A DNA stretch of 64,000 nt from contig JAJRPI010000072.1 in the NCBI GenBank assembly GCA_024280895.1, forward strand, positions 1 to 64,000, given 5' to 3'. Made by a program: the position numbers and the translations under genes. Each line of letters begins with the position of its first letter. Position 1 is the stretch's first letter. The DNA is from Alphaproteobacteria bacterium (GTDB lineage Bacteria > Pseudomonadota > Alphaproteobacteria > Rhizobiales > JAKIUO01). Positions 19,577 to 28,936 of the stretch are shown piece after piece. Under the pieces are notes generated by a model that had not been told where the DNA came from, did no database searches, and worked only from the letters and a program-made list of their open reading frames with translations.

Positions 19577-19677
19577 ACACGCATTGGTGATCTGCAAAAT
19601 TCAATTTTAGATTGACTCTTATAATAGATCAGAGCAAAAGAACAATAAAAGAACATTTAAGAAAAGAGAAACCCGAT

Positions 19678-20388
19678 ATGCTTGAACTTCACCAGTTTGC
19701 TCCTCAATTTGGCCTCCCGAACCCCAGCCCGTTTTGCATGAAAATCGAGGCCTATCTGCGCCTTGCAGGAATAGAATATGAAACAAAGCCAATAACTGAC
19801 CCTGGTAAAGGCCCAAATGGCAAAGCCCCTTGGATCGTTGATGATGGCAAGACTATTCCTGATAGCCGTTTTATTATGGAATATCTTAATCGCAAGCATG
19901 GCTATCCTTTGAAAGGGGATTTAAGTGAAGAACAGCTCGCTCGTCACCACGCTCTGCGGCGCATGCTCGATGAAAGCACTTACTGGGCCGTTGTCTATGA
20001 ACGATGGATCGTCCCCGAAAATGCTCCCACTATCCGTGACGCCTTTTTTAGCTCCATTCCCGCTCCCATGCGCAAGCTGATATTTACGGTTGCCCAACGG
20101 GGTGTCAAGCGTGCTTTGTTTGGTCAAGGGACAGGGCGTCTGTCTCGCGATGAAATCAATCACCTAGCGAAATTGGATATCGAAGCGATGTCTCAGATCC
20201 TAGGTGATCGGGACTATTTCGGCGGTGAAAAAGTGGCTGAAATCGATGCTACAACCATGTCTTATATTGCCAGCCTCATTCAATCACCTGTCCGCTCCGA
20301 AACCTGCGACTATATCAAGACCAAAGATAATCTTGTCGCCTATCACGAGCGTATGATGAAAGAGGTGTTCCCTGATTATGCGTCGTAA
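19678..20388 (+). CDS. Glutathione S-transferase / Faxc-metaxin-like thioredoxin-fold protein
   Basis: Start MLELHQFAPQFGLPNPSPFCMKIEAYLRLAGIEYETKPITDPGKGPNGKAPWIVDDGKTIPDSRFIMEYL. Confidence 0.85.
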   Translation: MLELHQFAPQFGLPNPSPFCMKIEAYLRLAGIEYETKPITDPGKGPNGKAPWIVDDGKTIPDSRFIMEYLNRKHGYPLKGDLSEEQLARHHALRRMLDESTYWAVVYERWIVPENAPTIRDAFFSSIPAPMRKLIFTVAQRGVKRALFGQGTGRLSRDEINHLAKLDIEAMSQILGDRDYFGGEKVAEIDATTMSYIASLIQSPVRSETCDYIKTKDNLVAYHERMMKEVFPDYAS

Positions 20389-20394
20389 AACGAC

Positions 20395-20425
20395 AAAGGG
20401 ACCTGAATAGCTTCAGGTCCCTTTT
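20395..20425. terminator. Bidirectional Rho-independent terminator
   Basis: AAAGGGACCTGAA-TAGC-TTCAGGTCCCTTTT between convergent genes; 13-bp stem, T-tract on + strand. Confidence 0.85.
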
Positions 20426-20450
20426 GAATTTTAATGCCCAATGCTGGCAA

Positions 20451-21797
20451 TTACGCCGCATTGACCTCTGCCAGAAACGTATTGACACTTTCGCTTAATT
20501 GCTCACCCTGCCTGGAAAGACCTGCAACCGAGACTAAAAGCTCATCAGATGCGTCTGCGTTTTGTGCGGCAGCTTGTGAAACATTCCCAATATTTTCGGT
20601 AATTAGGCTAGTGCCTTGAGCAGCATCCTGAGCGCTGCGAGCAATTTCACTAGCAGCTGCATTTTGCTCTTCAACGGCGGCAGATACCGCGACCGTTGCT
20701 TCATTGATCTCACCAATCGCTTCACCGATCGTCGCGATGGCGGTCACAGCGTCATTGGTCTCCGTTTGCACGCGTTGAATATGAGAGGCAATGTCCTGGG
20801 TTGCCTTGGCGGTCTGATTGGCCAGCGATTTGACCTCTTGCGCAACCACTGCAAACCCTTTGCCAGCGTCCCCGGCCCTAGCGGCTTCAATCGTTGCATT
20901 TAGCGCCAGCAAGTTGGTTTGTTCAGCAATATCTTGAATAAGCACCGTCACCTCGGATATTTTTTCCGCTGCCTCAGCCAGATTACGGATCTGCTCATTG
21001 GCACTATCAGCTTTGCTCACCGCATCATTTGCCCGCTCGCTCGAATGGCTTAGCTGACGGCCGATTTCGGCAATAGAGCTGGTCAGCTCTTCAGCTGCCG
21101 CTGCAACTGTTTCCACATTACCTGTCGCCATTCCAGCCGCATCAGAAACCTGTCCCGTGCGCGCGCTGTTTTCCGCAGACACGTCTTTCATAGAGTTGGC
21201 CGTTGTCTCCATTTGGCTGGTCGCCGCCGCAATTTCTTGTGCAATCGACCCAATACTCTGCTCGAAATTAGCTGAAAGCTGTTGCATAGTTCGCTCTTTC
21301 TCAGCTTCCCCTTCCGCCAGATAGATAGAAATAGCAAAATCCATATCGAGCATGGCAGCTTTGGTAACAGCACGAATGGCTTCTTGGCGTTTTTCAACAT
21401 TACCAGAACCAAAAGTGCTCGAAAATTGCTCAGCCAAAATGGCTGACAGCTCTCCAAGGATCATCGAATAGCCGGCAATATACCAACGTGGTTCAAGGCC
21501 GATCTTGTGATGGATCAAGCCAATGCGCTGCACCGCCGACACATAGCTCCCATCAAAACGGCCTGTCAAAATATTCGCCCAATGGCTTGATTGGGCGTTT
21601 TTTGCTCCCTCAATCATCGCGTTCGAGGAAAACATGTTGCTGACTTCAGGATAACTTGAAATATGATCATAAAATGCACTGAGTATTCGCGGCAATTCTG
21701 GCTCCAGAATTGGTTTGATTTCAGCAAGTAGGTCTCGGGTTTTTTGATCTATTTTCAGAAACTGCAGTCGCTGGTCGAGCTGAATATCATTGGTCAT
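20451..21797 (-). CDS. Globin-coupled methyl-accepting chemotaxis protein (soluble, protoglobin N-terminus)
   Basis: N-terminus '[40 protein letters not shown]...[22 protein letters not shown]'; MCP signalling tip '[51 protein letters not shown]'; no TM segments. Confidence 0.9.
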   Translation of the reverse strand: MTNDIQLDQRLQFLKIDQKTRDLLAEIKPILEPELPRILSAFYDHISSYPEVSNMFSSNAMIEGAKNAQSSHWANILTGRFDGSYVSAVQRIGLIHHKIGLEPRWYIAGYSMILGELSAILAEQFSSTFGSGNVEKRQEAIRAVTKAAMLDMDFAISIYLAEGEAEKERTMQQLSANFEQSIGSIAQEIAAATSQMETTANSMKDVSAENSARTGQVSDAAGMATGNVETVAAAAEELTSSIAEIGRQLSHSSERANDAVSKADSANEQIRNLAEAAEKISEVTVLIQDIAEQTNLLALNATIEAARAGDAGKGFAVVAQEVKSLANQTAKATQDIASHIQRVQTETNDAVTAIATIGEAIGEINEATVAVSAAVEEQNAAASEIARSAQDAAQGTSLITENIGNVSQAAAQNADASDELLVSVAGLSRQGEQLSESVNTFLAEVNAA

Positions 21798-22140
21798 GGA
21801 TTGCCCTATTCGATTGTATTATTTATTTCTACACTTTATGGCTGAATGATTAACGAAGTATGATCGTCAACCACGCTCTGCGATGAATTTTGTTGCCTAT
21901 CACATTGACTGCTTCGCAATTACCATCCCGTTAAGAATTGAACGCAGCATCCTAACAAGCACTTCCTTCATAAAATTCCCCAATAAGCGCTGCAAACATG
22001 ATATTTTATCGGCCATCGCTTTTTATTATTTTGGTATTCAATATTCGCTTTTGTACCAGGATCCAAAAAGGCCATAACTTGGAGCCATAGTGCATTAATG
22101 TCCCCAATGGATGAAAAGCAGTTCTCGCTCAACAAACAAA

Positions 22141-22175
22141 AACGCCCTTCCCGATTTTCACGAGAAGGGCGCTTT
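22141..22175 (-). terminator. Rho-independent terminator downstream of nhaD
   Basis: Minus strand GCGCCCTTCTCGTGAAAATCGGGAAGGGCGTTTTTG: GCCCTTC/GAAGGGC stem with T-tract. Confidence 0.8.
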
Positions 22176-22198
22176 AGTTTTGTCTGGGCCTGCCAGTC

Positions 22199-23731
22199 CT
22201 AGCTGCCATTGAGCCAGATATGCACCCAAATGCTGGCTGCATAACCAAGAGCGATGGCGGGCATCCATTTTAGATGGCCACCAAAGGTGTAAAACCCGCG
22301 AGCCTGTCCCATGAGGGCCACACCGGCCGCCGAACCAATGGAAAGCAGCGAGCCACCGACCCCAGCCGTTAATGTCACCAGCAACCACTGGGCGTGGTTC
22401 ATTTCCGGCTGCATGGTTAGCACCGCAAACATCACAGGGATATTGTCAACAATGGCCGACAAGATGCCCACAAGGATATTGGCGTTGGTTGGGCCAAGAT
22501 CCGTATACATAATCTGCGACAGGCCGGACAGATAGCCGATAAAGCCAAGACCACCAACCGCCAGCACAACACCATAGAAAAACAAAAGCGTGTCCCACTC
22601 GGCCATCGCCACCTTTTCAAATACCTCAAGTGGCGCTTCTTTAACCCGTCTTTGACCCACCACCTGTTCAGTTGAGGGATCCGCCACATCGCCCGTTTCA
22701 ATCGCCCATTTTCTGGAATGGCGCTTGCCGTATATCTTGCGCAGATAAAAGCTGTAGAACTGCAGATATGCGAGACCCGTCATCATGCCCAGCATTGGTG
22801 GCAGATTGAGGAAGTTATGGAAGGCAACAGCCGTTGCAATCGTCAGCAAAAACAAGAACACTATCGTTAGCGCGCCTGGCTTCATATGGGTTGCTTCTTC
22901 TCCATCTGTAGCCTTGGGCTTAGAATCAGGAAGGAAGAAACTCATGATCGTTGCCGGGATAATCCAGTTCACAACGGATGGAATAAAGAGCGCGAAGAAC
23001 TCTTGGAACTGGACAATGCCTTTTTGCCACACCATCAGCGTGGTGATATCACCAAAGGGCGAAAAGGCCCCTCCAGCATTGGCCGCCACAACAATATTAA
23101 TACAGGCCATCAAAACAAATTTGGGATGCACGCAGCCAGTTGTCTGGCCGCTGTCATCCTTGGTGCAATCAACCGCCATAATCACGGCACACATCAGCAA
23201 GGCGGTGGTCAGATTATCGGCAATCGGCGAGATGAAAAAGGCCAGAACGCCTGTCAGCCAGAACAATTGTTTGAGCGAAAAGCCCTTTTGTACCATCCAT
23301 GAGCGCAGCGCCATGAAGACGCGGCGCTCTCCCATGGCGTTGATATAGGTCATCGCCACCAGCAGGAACAAAAACAGCTCGGCATATTCTAGAATATTGT
23401 GCCGTACGGCCTTTTCGACCACATGGTTCATTTTGTCATCGGCGGGCAGTTGAGCATAATACCAACCAATAATGGCCCAGATGATTCCAGCCGCCAGAAT
23501 CACCGGCTTGGATTTGCGAAGATGGGTGACTTCCTCCAGCATGACAAGCACATAGGCCAGAACGAAAACGATAATTGCCGTATAGCCAACCCAGTGATTA
23601 GTCAGATCAATCGCCTTACCCGGCGCCTCGGAAGCAAACGCAATCGTGGGCACCAAACTCATGCAAAAAACAGCAATCGAATACACGAACAACTTATATA
23701 CAAGTCGCTCTCGGTCTTTGAATTGATCCAC
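22199..23731 (-). CDS. nhaD: Na+/H+ antiporter, NhaD family
   Basis: 510 aa multi-TM; 'FFISPIADNLTTALLMCAVIMAV', 'VLMACINIVVAANAGGAFSPFGDITTLMVWQKG', 'GVGGSLLSIGSAAGVALMGQARG'. Confidence 0.9.
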   Translation of the reverse strand: MDQFKDRERLVYKLFVYSIAVFCMSLVPTIAFASEAPGKAIDLTNHWVGYTAIIVFVLAYVLVMLEEVTHLRKSKPVILAAGIIWAIIGWYYAQLPADDKMNHVVEKAVRHNILEYAELFLFLLVAMTYINAMGERRVFMALRSWMVQKGFSLKQLFWLTGVLAFFISPIADNLTTALLMCAVIMAVDCTKDDSGQTTGCVHPKFVLMACINIVVAANAGGAFSPFGDITTLMVWQKGIVQFQEFFALFIPSVVNWIIPATIMSFFLPDSKPKATDGEEATHMKPGALTIVFLFLLTIATAVAFHNFLNLPPMLGMMTGLAYLQFYSFYLRKIYGKRHSRKWAIETGDVADPSTEQVVGQRRVKEAPLEVFEKVAMAEWDTLLFFYGVVLAVGGLGFIGYLSGLSQIMYTDLGPTNANILVGILSAIVDNIPVMFAVLTMQPEMNHAQWLLVTLTAGVGGSLLSIGSAAGVALMGQARGFYTFGGHLKWMPAIALGYAASIWVHIWLNGS

Positions 23732-23883
23732 CTGAAGCCCCCCAATTATTTTGTATTGCTAAAACGCGCCCCAGAACCATGCCTGATTCGCATCCAGCGA
23801 ATATGCCCCAGACTATGCCTGTTCTGCAACCAGAGATTGTTGAAGTAGTTTGGCAACCGTTGAAAACTTGCGAAAAGACAAAC

Positions 23884-23911
23884 AAAAAGGCCCGGGAAAT
23901 TCCCGGGCCTT
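23884..23911 (-). terminator. Rho-independent terminator downstream of cytochrome c gene
   Basis: Minus strand GGCCCGGGA-ATT-TCCCGGGCC followed by TTTTTG. Confidence 0.8.
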
Positions 23912-23959
23912 CAAGCATATCAGAGCGGATTTGTTCCGCGTCATCGCGTCTTGCCAGAG

Positions 23960-24394
23960 TTACTTGGCAACAAATGTTTTCAAGTAAGCAATGATATCAG
24001 CACGCTGCTGAGGTTTTTTCAAACCGGCAAAAGCCATCTTTGACTTACCTTTAGGCTTGCCACCTTTTTCAACAATAAAAGCTTTAAGTGTTTTGTTAGC
24101 ACCTTTTTTGTCGAGATATTTGTCCAGCAGGGCTTCATCCCAAACAAGACCAAGCTCGGCAGCACCCTTGACAAGTTTGGAATATTTGAATTTTTCAACT
24201 GAACCGGCTTTACGACCAATAATGCCATTCAATTGTGGGCCAACGCCGTTTTTGGCTTTGTCGCCAACCTTGTGGCAGGCTTTACATTTATTGAAGATCT
24301 TTTTGCCTTTGGCAACATCGCCTTCAGCATGAGCGACACCTGTAAACGAAAACAGAGCCAGGGCAGCAAAAGCAATTTTCACAATTTTCATCAT
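23960..24394 (-). CDS. Class I cytochrome c
   Basis: Signal peptide MMKIVKIAFAALALFSFTGVAHAEG, heme motif 'CKACH', candidate Met ligand in 'GKSKMAFAG'. Confidence 0.92.
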   Translation of the reverse strand: MMKIVKIAFAALALFSFTGVAHAEGDVAKGKKIFNKCKACHKVGDKAKNGVGPQLNGIIGRKAGSVEKFKYSKLVKGAAELGLVWDEALLDKYLDKKGANKTLKAFIVEKGGKPKGKSKMAFAGLKKPQQRADIIAYLKTFVAK

Positions 24395-24732
24395 TTGGAT
24401 TTCTCCTCCAGTGGTAAAATTCTTATCGAGGACACAAGTCGACCAGTACGACAAGATCCCCCCCAGCCAACGATACCAAATGAATGATATCAGCCAACAT
24501 CTGTTCCTAGGATAGCGCAATCAATGGAGCAGAAAAATGTCCTTACGCGCGACGAATTGATGCAGGTAAAGAAGATCATACACGAGGAGCCGTTTTTAAA
24601 AAATGCTCGTCTTGGGCAAACGGGCATGGCCTTGTTGAGCGAAGCCTCTTATAGTGAATGCTTGAAACTTGACGAATCATCATAGCCTATCCGTGCGAGT
24701 GGGCATTTTTCGAGAACAGAGCCACGAAGAAA

Positions 24733-26223
24733 ATGTCTTTCATACCCCTTCCGGATCCAGATCCAGATATTCTCAAACGGCGTGTTCAAATCGCAAAAAG
24801 CCTTGCCAAAATTGCCCCTGATGCCGTCTTTATCGAAGATGAAGAAGGGCGCCAAGCCTACGAAACGGACGCCCTTACCACCTATCGCCGCATTCCGTTG
24901 CTGGTCATACTGCCCTCGACGACCCTCGAAGTCAGCCAGCTTTTGGCTTATTGCCATAAAGAACATATTCAAGTCATTGCCAGAGGGGCCGGCACGTCCC
25001 TTTGTGGCGGTGCTGTACCCACCAATGATTCGGTTGTTATCGGCCTGTCGCGCATGCGCCAGATACTTGATTTCAACTATGAAAACCGCACCGCAAAAGT
25101 CGAAGCCGGGGTTACCAATCTTGGTATATCTGATGCCATGAGCGACCAACAGTTCTTTTATGCCCCGGATCCCTCCTCGCAAATTGCCTGCACCATTGGT
25201 GGCAATGTCGCCATGAATTCCGGCGGCACCCATTGTCTCAAATATGGCGTCACCACCAATAATGTGTTGGGGGTCAAACTGGTTTTGATGGATGGAGACG
25301 TCATTGATATTGGCGGCCAAGCGCTCGATAGCAATGGCTATGACCTACTTGGCCTGATTAATGGCTCCGAGGGGCAGCTTGGCATTGTCACGGAAATTAC
25401 CGTACGCATCTTGCGTAAGCCAGAGATGGCACGCCCCATGCTGATTGGCTTTAACAGTAACAAGGATGCGGGCAATTGCGTCACCGCTATCATTGCCAGT
25501 GGCATGATCCCTGCGGCCCTTGAGTTCATGGACAAGCGGGCTATTCACATTTGCGAAAATTACGCCAAGGTTGGCTATCCCCTTGATGTGGAAGCCTTGC
25601 TGATCGTTGAAGTGGAGGGATCGGAAAGCGAAATCAATCTGCAATTTGATCATGTCCGCGGGATTGTCCAAAAATTTAATCCCAAAACCGTTCGCGTCGC
25701 GCAAAATGATAAGGAAACCGAGAAAATCTGGAAGGGGCGCAAATCCGCTTTTGGCGCAATGAGCCAGCTTTCAGACTATTATTGCCTGGACGGCGTTATT
25801 CCTATTTCGCGCCTCGCCGATGTTTTGGGCTGGGTCGATCATATCGCCCGCCATCATGATTTCGAAGTAGCCAATGTGTTTCATGCAGGCGATGGCAATC
25901 TACACCCCCTGATCCTTTATAATGCCAATGATGAAGAAGAGCTTTTGCGCGCTGAAGCCTGCGGAGCGGAGCTATTGCGCTTGTGTGTGAAGGCGGGAGG
26001 ATGTCTGAGCGGCGAGCATGGCGTGGGCATTGAAAAACGAGATCTGATGCGCGAACAGTTCAGCGAACTTGATCTGATCCAGCAAACCCGCATAAAAACC
26101 ATTTTTGATCCCAACTGGCTGCTCAATCCAGCCAAAGTGTTTCCCCTCAACGCTCCTGGGCGAGGCGGCATTGAAGCTGACATTGCTGAAATCAGCATGC
26201 CGGGCGGGGAGAGTGAACGATGA
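24733..26223 (+). CDS. glcD: Glycolate oxidase subunit GlcD (FAD-linked)
   Basis: FAD-binding 'VIARGAGTSLCGGAVP', 'GNVAMNSGGTHCLKYGVTTNNVLG', 'HAGDGNLHPLIL', 'CLSGEHGVGIEKRDLM'. Confidence 0.95.
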   Translation: MSFIPLPDPDPDILKRRVQIAKSLAKIAPDAVFIEDEEGRQAYETDALTTYRRIPLLVILPSTTLEVSQLLAYCHKEHIQVIARGAGTSLCGGAVPTNDSVVIGLSRMRQILDFNYENRTAKVEAGVTNLGISDAMSDQQFFYAPDPSSQIACTIGGNVAMNSGGTHCLKYGVTTNNVLGVKLVLMDGDVIDIGGQALDSNGYDLLGLINGSEGQLGIVTEITVRILRKPEMARPMLIGFNSNKDAGNCVTAIIASGMIPAALEFMDKRAIHICENYAKVGYPLDVEALLIVEVEGSESEINLQFDHVRGIVQKFNPKTVRVAQNDKETEKIWKGRKSAFGAMSQLSDYYCLDGVIPISRLADVLGWVDHIARHHDFEVANVFHAGDGNLHPLILYNANDEEELLRAEACGAELLRLCVKAGGCLSGEHGVGIEKRDLMREQFSELDLIQQTRIKTIFDPNWLLNPAKVFPLNAPGRGGIEADIAEISMPGGESER

Positions 26224-27440
26224 GCGAACTTTTACTGCCGCGAGATCACAAAGATCTCAGCGACATCATAACCAGCGCCAGTCACGACAAGACCCGACTG
26301 GAAGTGATTGGTGAAAATTCCAAGCAATATATTGGTCGCCCCATGCGCGTCGACCGGACCTTGTCCACACGCCAGTTAAGCGGCATCAATTTTTACAGCC
26401 CCGAAGAGCTGGTTATTTCAGTGCGCGCTGGCACCTCGCTATCCATGGTCGAACATACCTTGCGCCATGAAGAGCAGCAGTTGGCGTTTGAACCCATTGA
26501 TTATGGCCATCTGTTTGGCTTCAAAACCGGACAGGGCACCATTGGCAGTGTCGTTGCGTGCAATCTGTCCGGCCCACGGCGCATTCGCTCCGGGGCGGCG
26601 CGCGATAGCTTGCTGGGTATTCATGGCGTCAATGGTCGCGGCGAGTATTTCCAAAATGGTGGCCGCGTGATGAAAAATGTCACCGGCTATGATCTCACCA
26701 AGGGACTATCGGGCAGCTGGGGCACGCTTTGTGTGTTTAGCGAGGTGATCTTGAAAGTGATCCCGCGCTTTGAAACCAGCGTCACCCTCGTCTTGCAAGG
26801 TCTGGACGACCGGCTGGCCATCAATGCCTTGTGTGACGCCATGAAAAGTCCCTATGAAGTCACCGGCGCTGTGCATCTGCAAAAGAAACCCGTTTCACTT
26901 CTGACAGATCCAAAAATTTCCACACTTGGCACCAGCCTTACCGCCATCCGGCTGGAGAATTTTGAAACCGCTGTACGTTATCGCAGTACAAAATTGCGTA
27001 CCCAACTGAGCTGCTATGGCGATGTGCTGGAATTTGGTGAACAGCAGACCAATAATTTTTGGCAGGACATGCAGCACCTGAAATTCCTGACCCAGTCAAG
27101 AGCCCCTGTCTGGCGCGTCTCGACTGCCCCTCAAAACGGTCCTATTCTGGTCGCTGAAATCGAACGGGTTGTGCCCGTCAGTGCCGTTTATGACTGGTCG
27201 GGAGGTCTTGTTTGGCTGGAAGTGCCAGCGACCTCTGATGTCAGCGCCTCCGACATTCGTCGCTCGCTTGCCCATTTGGGCGGACATGCAACACTCATTC
27301 GCGCCGACCGTGAAGTACGCACCAGAACCGAGGTTTTTCACCCCATCCCGGGGGCCATCGGCAAGATCACCCGCGGCATCAAAAATAGCTTTGATCCGCA
27401 CCACATTCTTAACCCGGAACGTATGTATGCTGGACTGTAA
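26220..27440 (+). CDS. glcE: Glycolate oxidase subunit GlcE
   Basis: ATGA overlap with glcD; 'GTIGSVVACNLSGPRRIRSGAARDSLLGIHGVNGRGE', 'GRVMKNVTGYDLTKGLSGSWGTL', 'DPHHILNPERMY'. Confidence 0.93.
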   Translation: MSELLLPRDHKDLSDIITSASHDKTRLEVIGENSKQYIGRPMRVDRTLSTRQLSGINFYSPEELVISVRAGTSLSMVEHTLRHEEQQLAFEPIDYGHLFGFKTGQGTIGSVVACNLSGPRRIRSGAARDSLLGIHGVNGRGEYFQNGGRVMKNVTGYDLTKGLSGSWGTLCVFSEVILKVIPRFETSVTLVLQGLDDRLAINALCDAMKSPYEVTGAVHLQKKPVSLLTDPKISTLGTSLTAIRLENFETAVRYRSTKLRTQLSCYGDVLEFGEQQTNNFWQDMQHLKFLTQSRAPVWRVSTAPQNGPILVAEIERVVPVSAVYDWSGGLVWLEVPATSDVSASDIRRSLAHLGGHATLIRADREVRTRTEVFHPIPGAIGKITRGIKNSFDPHHILNPERMYAGL

Positions 27441-27509
27441 GGGCTCAATCCAAGCAATAGCAAGAACACGGATCGAGACCACCGTTCGCGAACAAGGAAA
27501 CGCCAGTTC

Positions 27510-28868
27510 ATGAAAACGAGTTATTCAGCAGAACAGCTCAAAGATCCGCTCGTCGCACAATCCGAAGCCATTATGCGCAAATGCGTGCATTGCGGTCTAT
27601 GTACGGCGACCTGTTCCAGCTATATTGTTCTGGGGGACGAGCGCGCTTCGCCGCGCGGACGTATCTCTCTCATTAACCGCATGATGAAAAACAATGAAAA
27701 CCCGTCCAAAGCAACAGTTGGTTTTCTCGATAATTGCCTGACCTGCCTGTCTTGCATGACCACCTGCCCCTCCGGCGTCGACTATGTACATCTCATTGAC
27801 ATGGCGCGAGCTCGTATCAACAAAAAGGCGCGGCGCAAACTATCCACCAAAGTAATGCGCTCACTGCTTGCTGGATTGCTGCCTTACCCCGCGCGGATGA
27901 AAACCGCCATGAAATTTGGCCGATTGGCACGCCCGCTGACCAACAGCTTTCAAAAACTGGGGCTGACCTCGCTATCGGGCATGCTTGAAGCCCTACCACA
28001 AAAGTCGGCCCGCAGCCCTCGCTATGAAAAACGCACGCCCGCCAAAGGCAAGCGCCTGAAACTTGTCGCCATGTTGCCCGGCTGTACCAATGATCTGCTG
28101 CGCCCCTCTATCAATGAAGCCACTATTGCTCTGTTTTCGCGAATGGGGATCGAAGTGATTGTACCCTCCGGCCTTGGCTGTTGCGGGGCGATTGAACATC
28201 ATCTGGGGGAAGAAGAAAAAGCCATCCGTTCGGCCAAACGCAATGTTGATGTGCTCTCCAAATTGCATGACGAACAACCCCTTGACGCCATTATCATCAC
28301 CGCGTCTGGGTGTGGCAGCATGCTCAAGGACTACGCGCATCTTTTGCGCAATGATGAAGGATATGCCAAACGAGCTGCCGACATTGCCGGACTGACCCAT
28401 GATGTCAGCGAAGTGCTAGACGCCATCACCATGCTTGCGCCAACCCAGTGGAGCGATATCAAGATTGCCTATCACGGCTCCTGCTCCCTTGAACATGGTC
28501 AAAAAATCACTCGCGAACCGCGCTCCTTGCTCGCCAAAGCCGGTTATACGGTTCTGGAAGTGCCCGAAGGGCACATATGCTGTGGATCGGCAGGGACCTA
28601 TTCGATCATGCAGCCAGTCATTTCAAAAGCCCTGCTGGTCCGCAAGCTGAATAATATTGACAAGGTGGAACCAGATATCATCGCCGCTGGCAATATTGGC
28701 TGTATCAATCACATGGCAGCCAAATCCAATACCCCCATTGTGCACACGATTGAACTGCTGAACTGGGCTTATGGCGGAGAGTGCCCGGCTGAGCTCAAGC
28801 ATCTTGAAAAGCGCATCCAGAAAATCTCTGGCGTCATGGCCGTCTCACGCATGGATGAGTATAATTAG
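27510..28868 (+). CDS. glcF: Glycolate oxidase iron-sulfur subunit GlcF
   Basis: Two 4Fe-4S motifs 'CVHCGLCTATC' and 'CLTCLSCMTTCP', CCG-type motifs 'GLGCCGAIEHHLG' and 'HICCGSAGTYSI'. Confidence 0.94.
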   Translation: MKTSYSAEQLKDPLVAQSEAIMRKCVHCGLCTATCSSYIVLGDERASPRGRISLINRMMKNNENPSKATVGFLDNCLTCLSCMTTCPSGVDYVHLIDMARARINKKARRKLSTKVMRSLLAGLLPYPARMKTAMKFGRLARPLTNSFQKLGLTSLSGMLEALPQKSARSPRYEKRTPAKGKRLKLVAMLPGCTNDLLRPSINEATIALFSRMGIEVIVPSGLGCCGAIEHHLGEEEKAIRSAKRNVDVLSKLHDEQPLDAIIITASGCGSMLKDYAHLLRNDEGYAKRAADIAGLTHDVSEVLDAITMLAPTQWSDIKIAYHGSCSLEHGQKITREPRSLLAKAGYTVLEVPEGHICCGSAGTYSIMQPVISKALLVRKLNNIDKVEPDIIAAGNIGCINHMAAKSNTPIVHTIELLNWAYGGECPAELKHLEKRIQKISGVMAVSRMDEYN

Positions 28869-28936
28869 CTTGTTGAGCTATTTGAGTGTCGTGGCACGCA
28901 CGAAGAGCAACTATGAAAACTCACCATCCGTAAAGC

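Noticed and set aside
21883-22077. 64-aa ORF upstream of the globin chemoreceptor
   Set aside because: AT-rich intergenic, no convincing RBS and no conserved-looking sequence.
22785-23348. 187-aa plus-strand ORF opposite nhaD
   Set aside because: Fully antisense to nhaD with no recognisable motif; shadow ORF of a hydrophobic gene.
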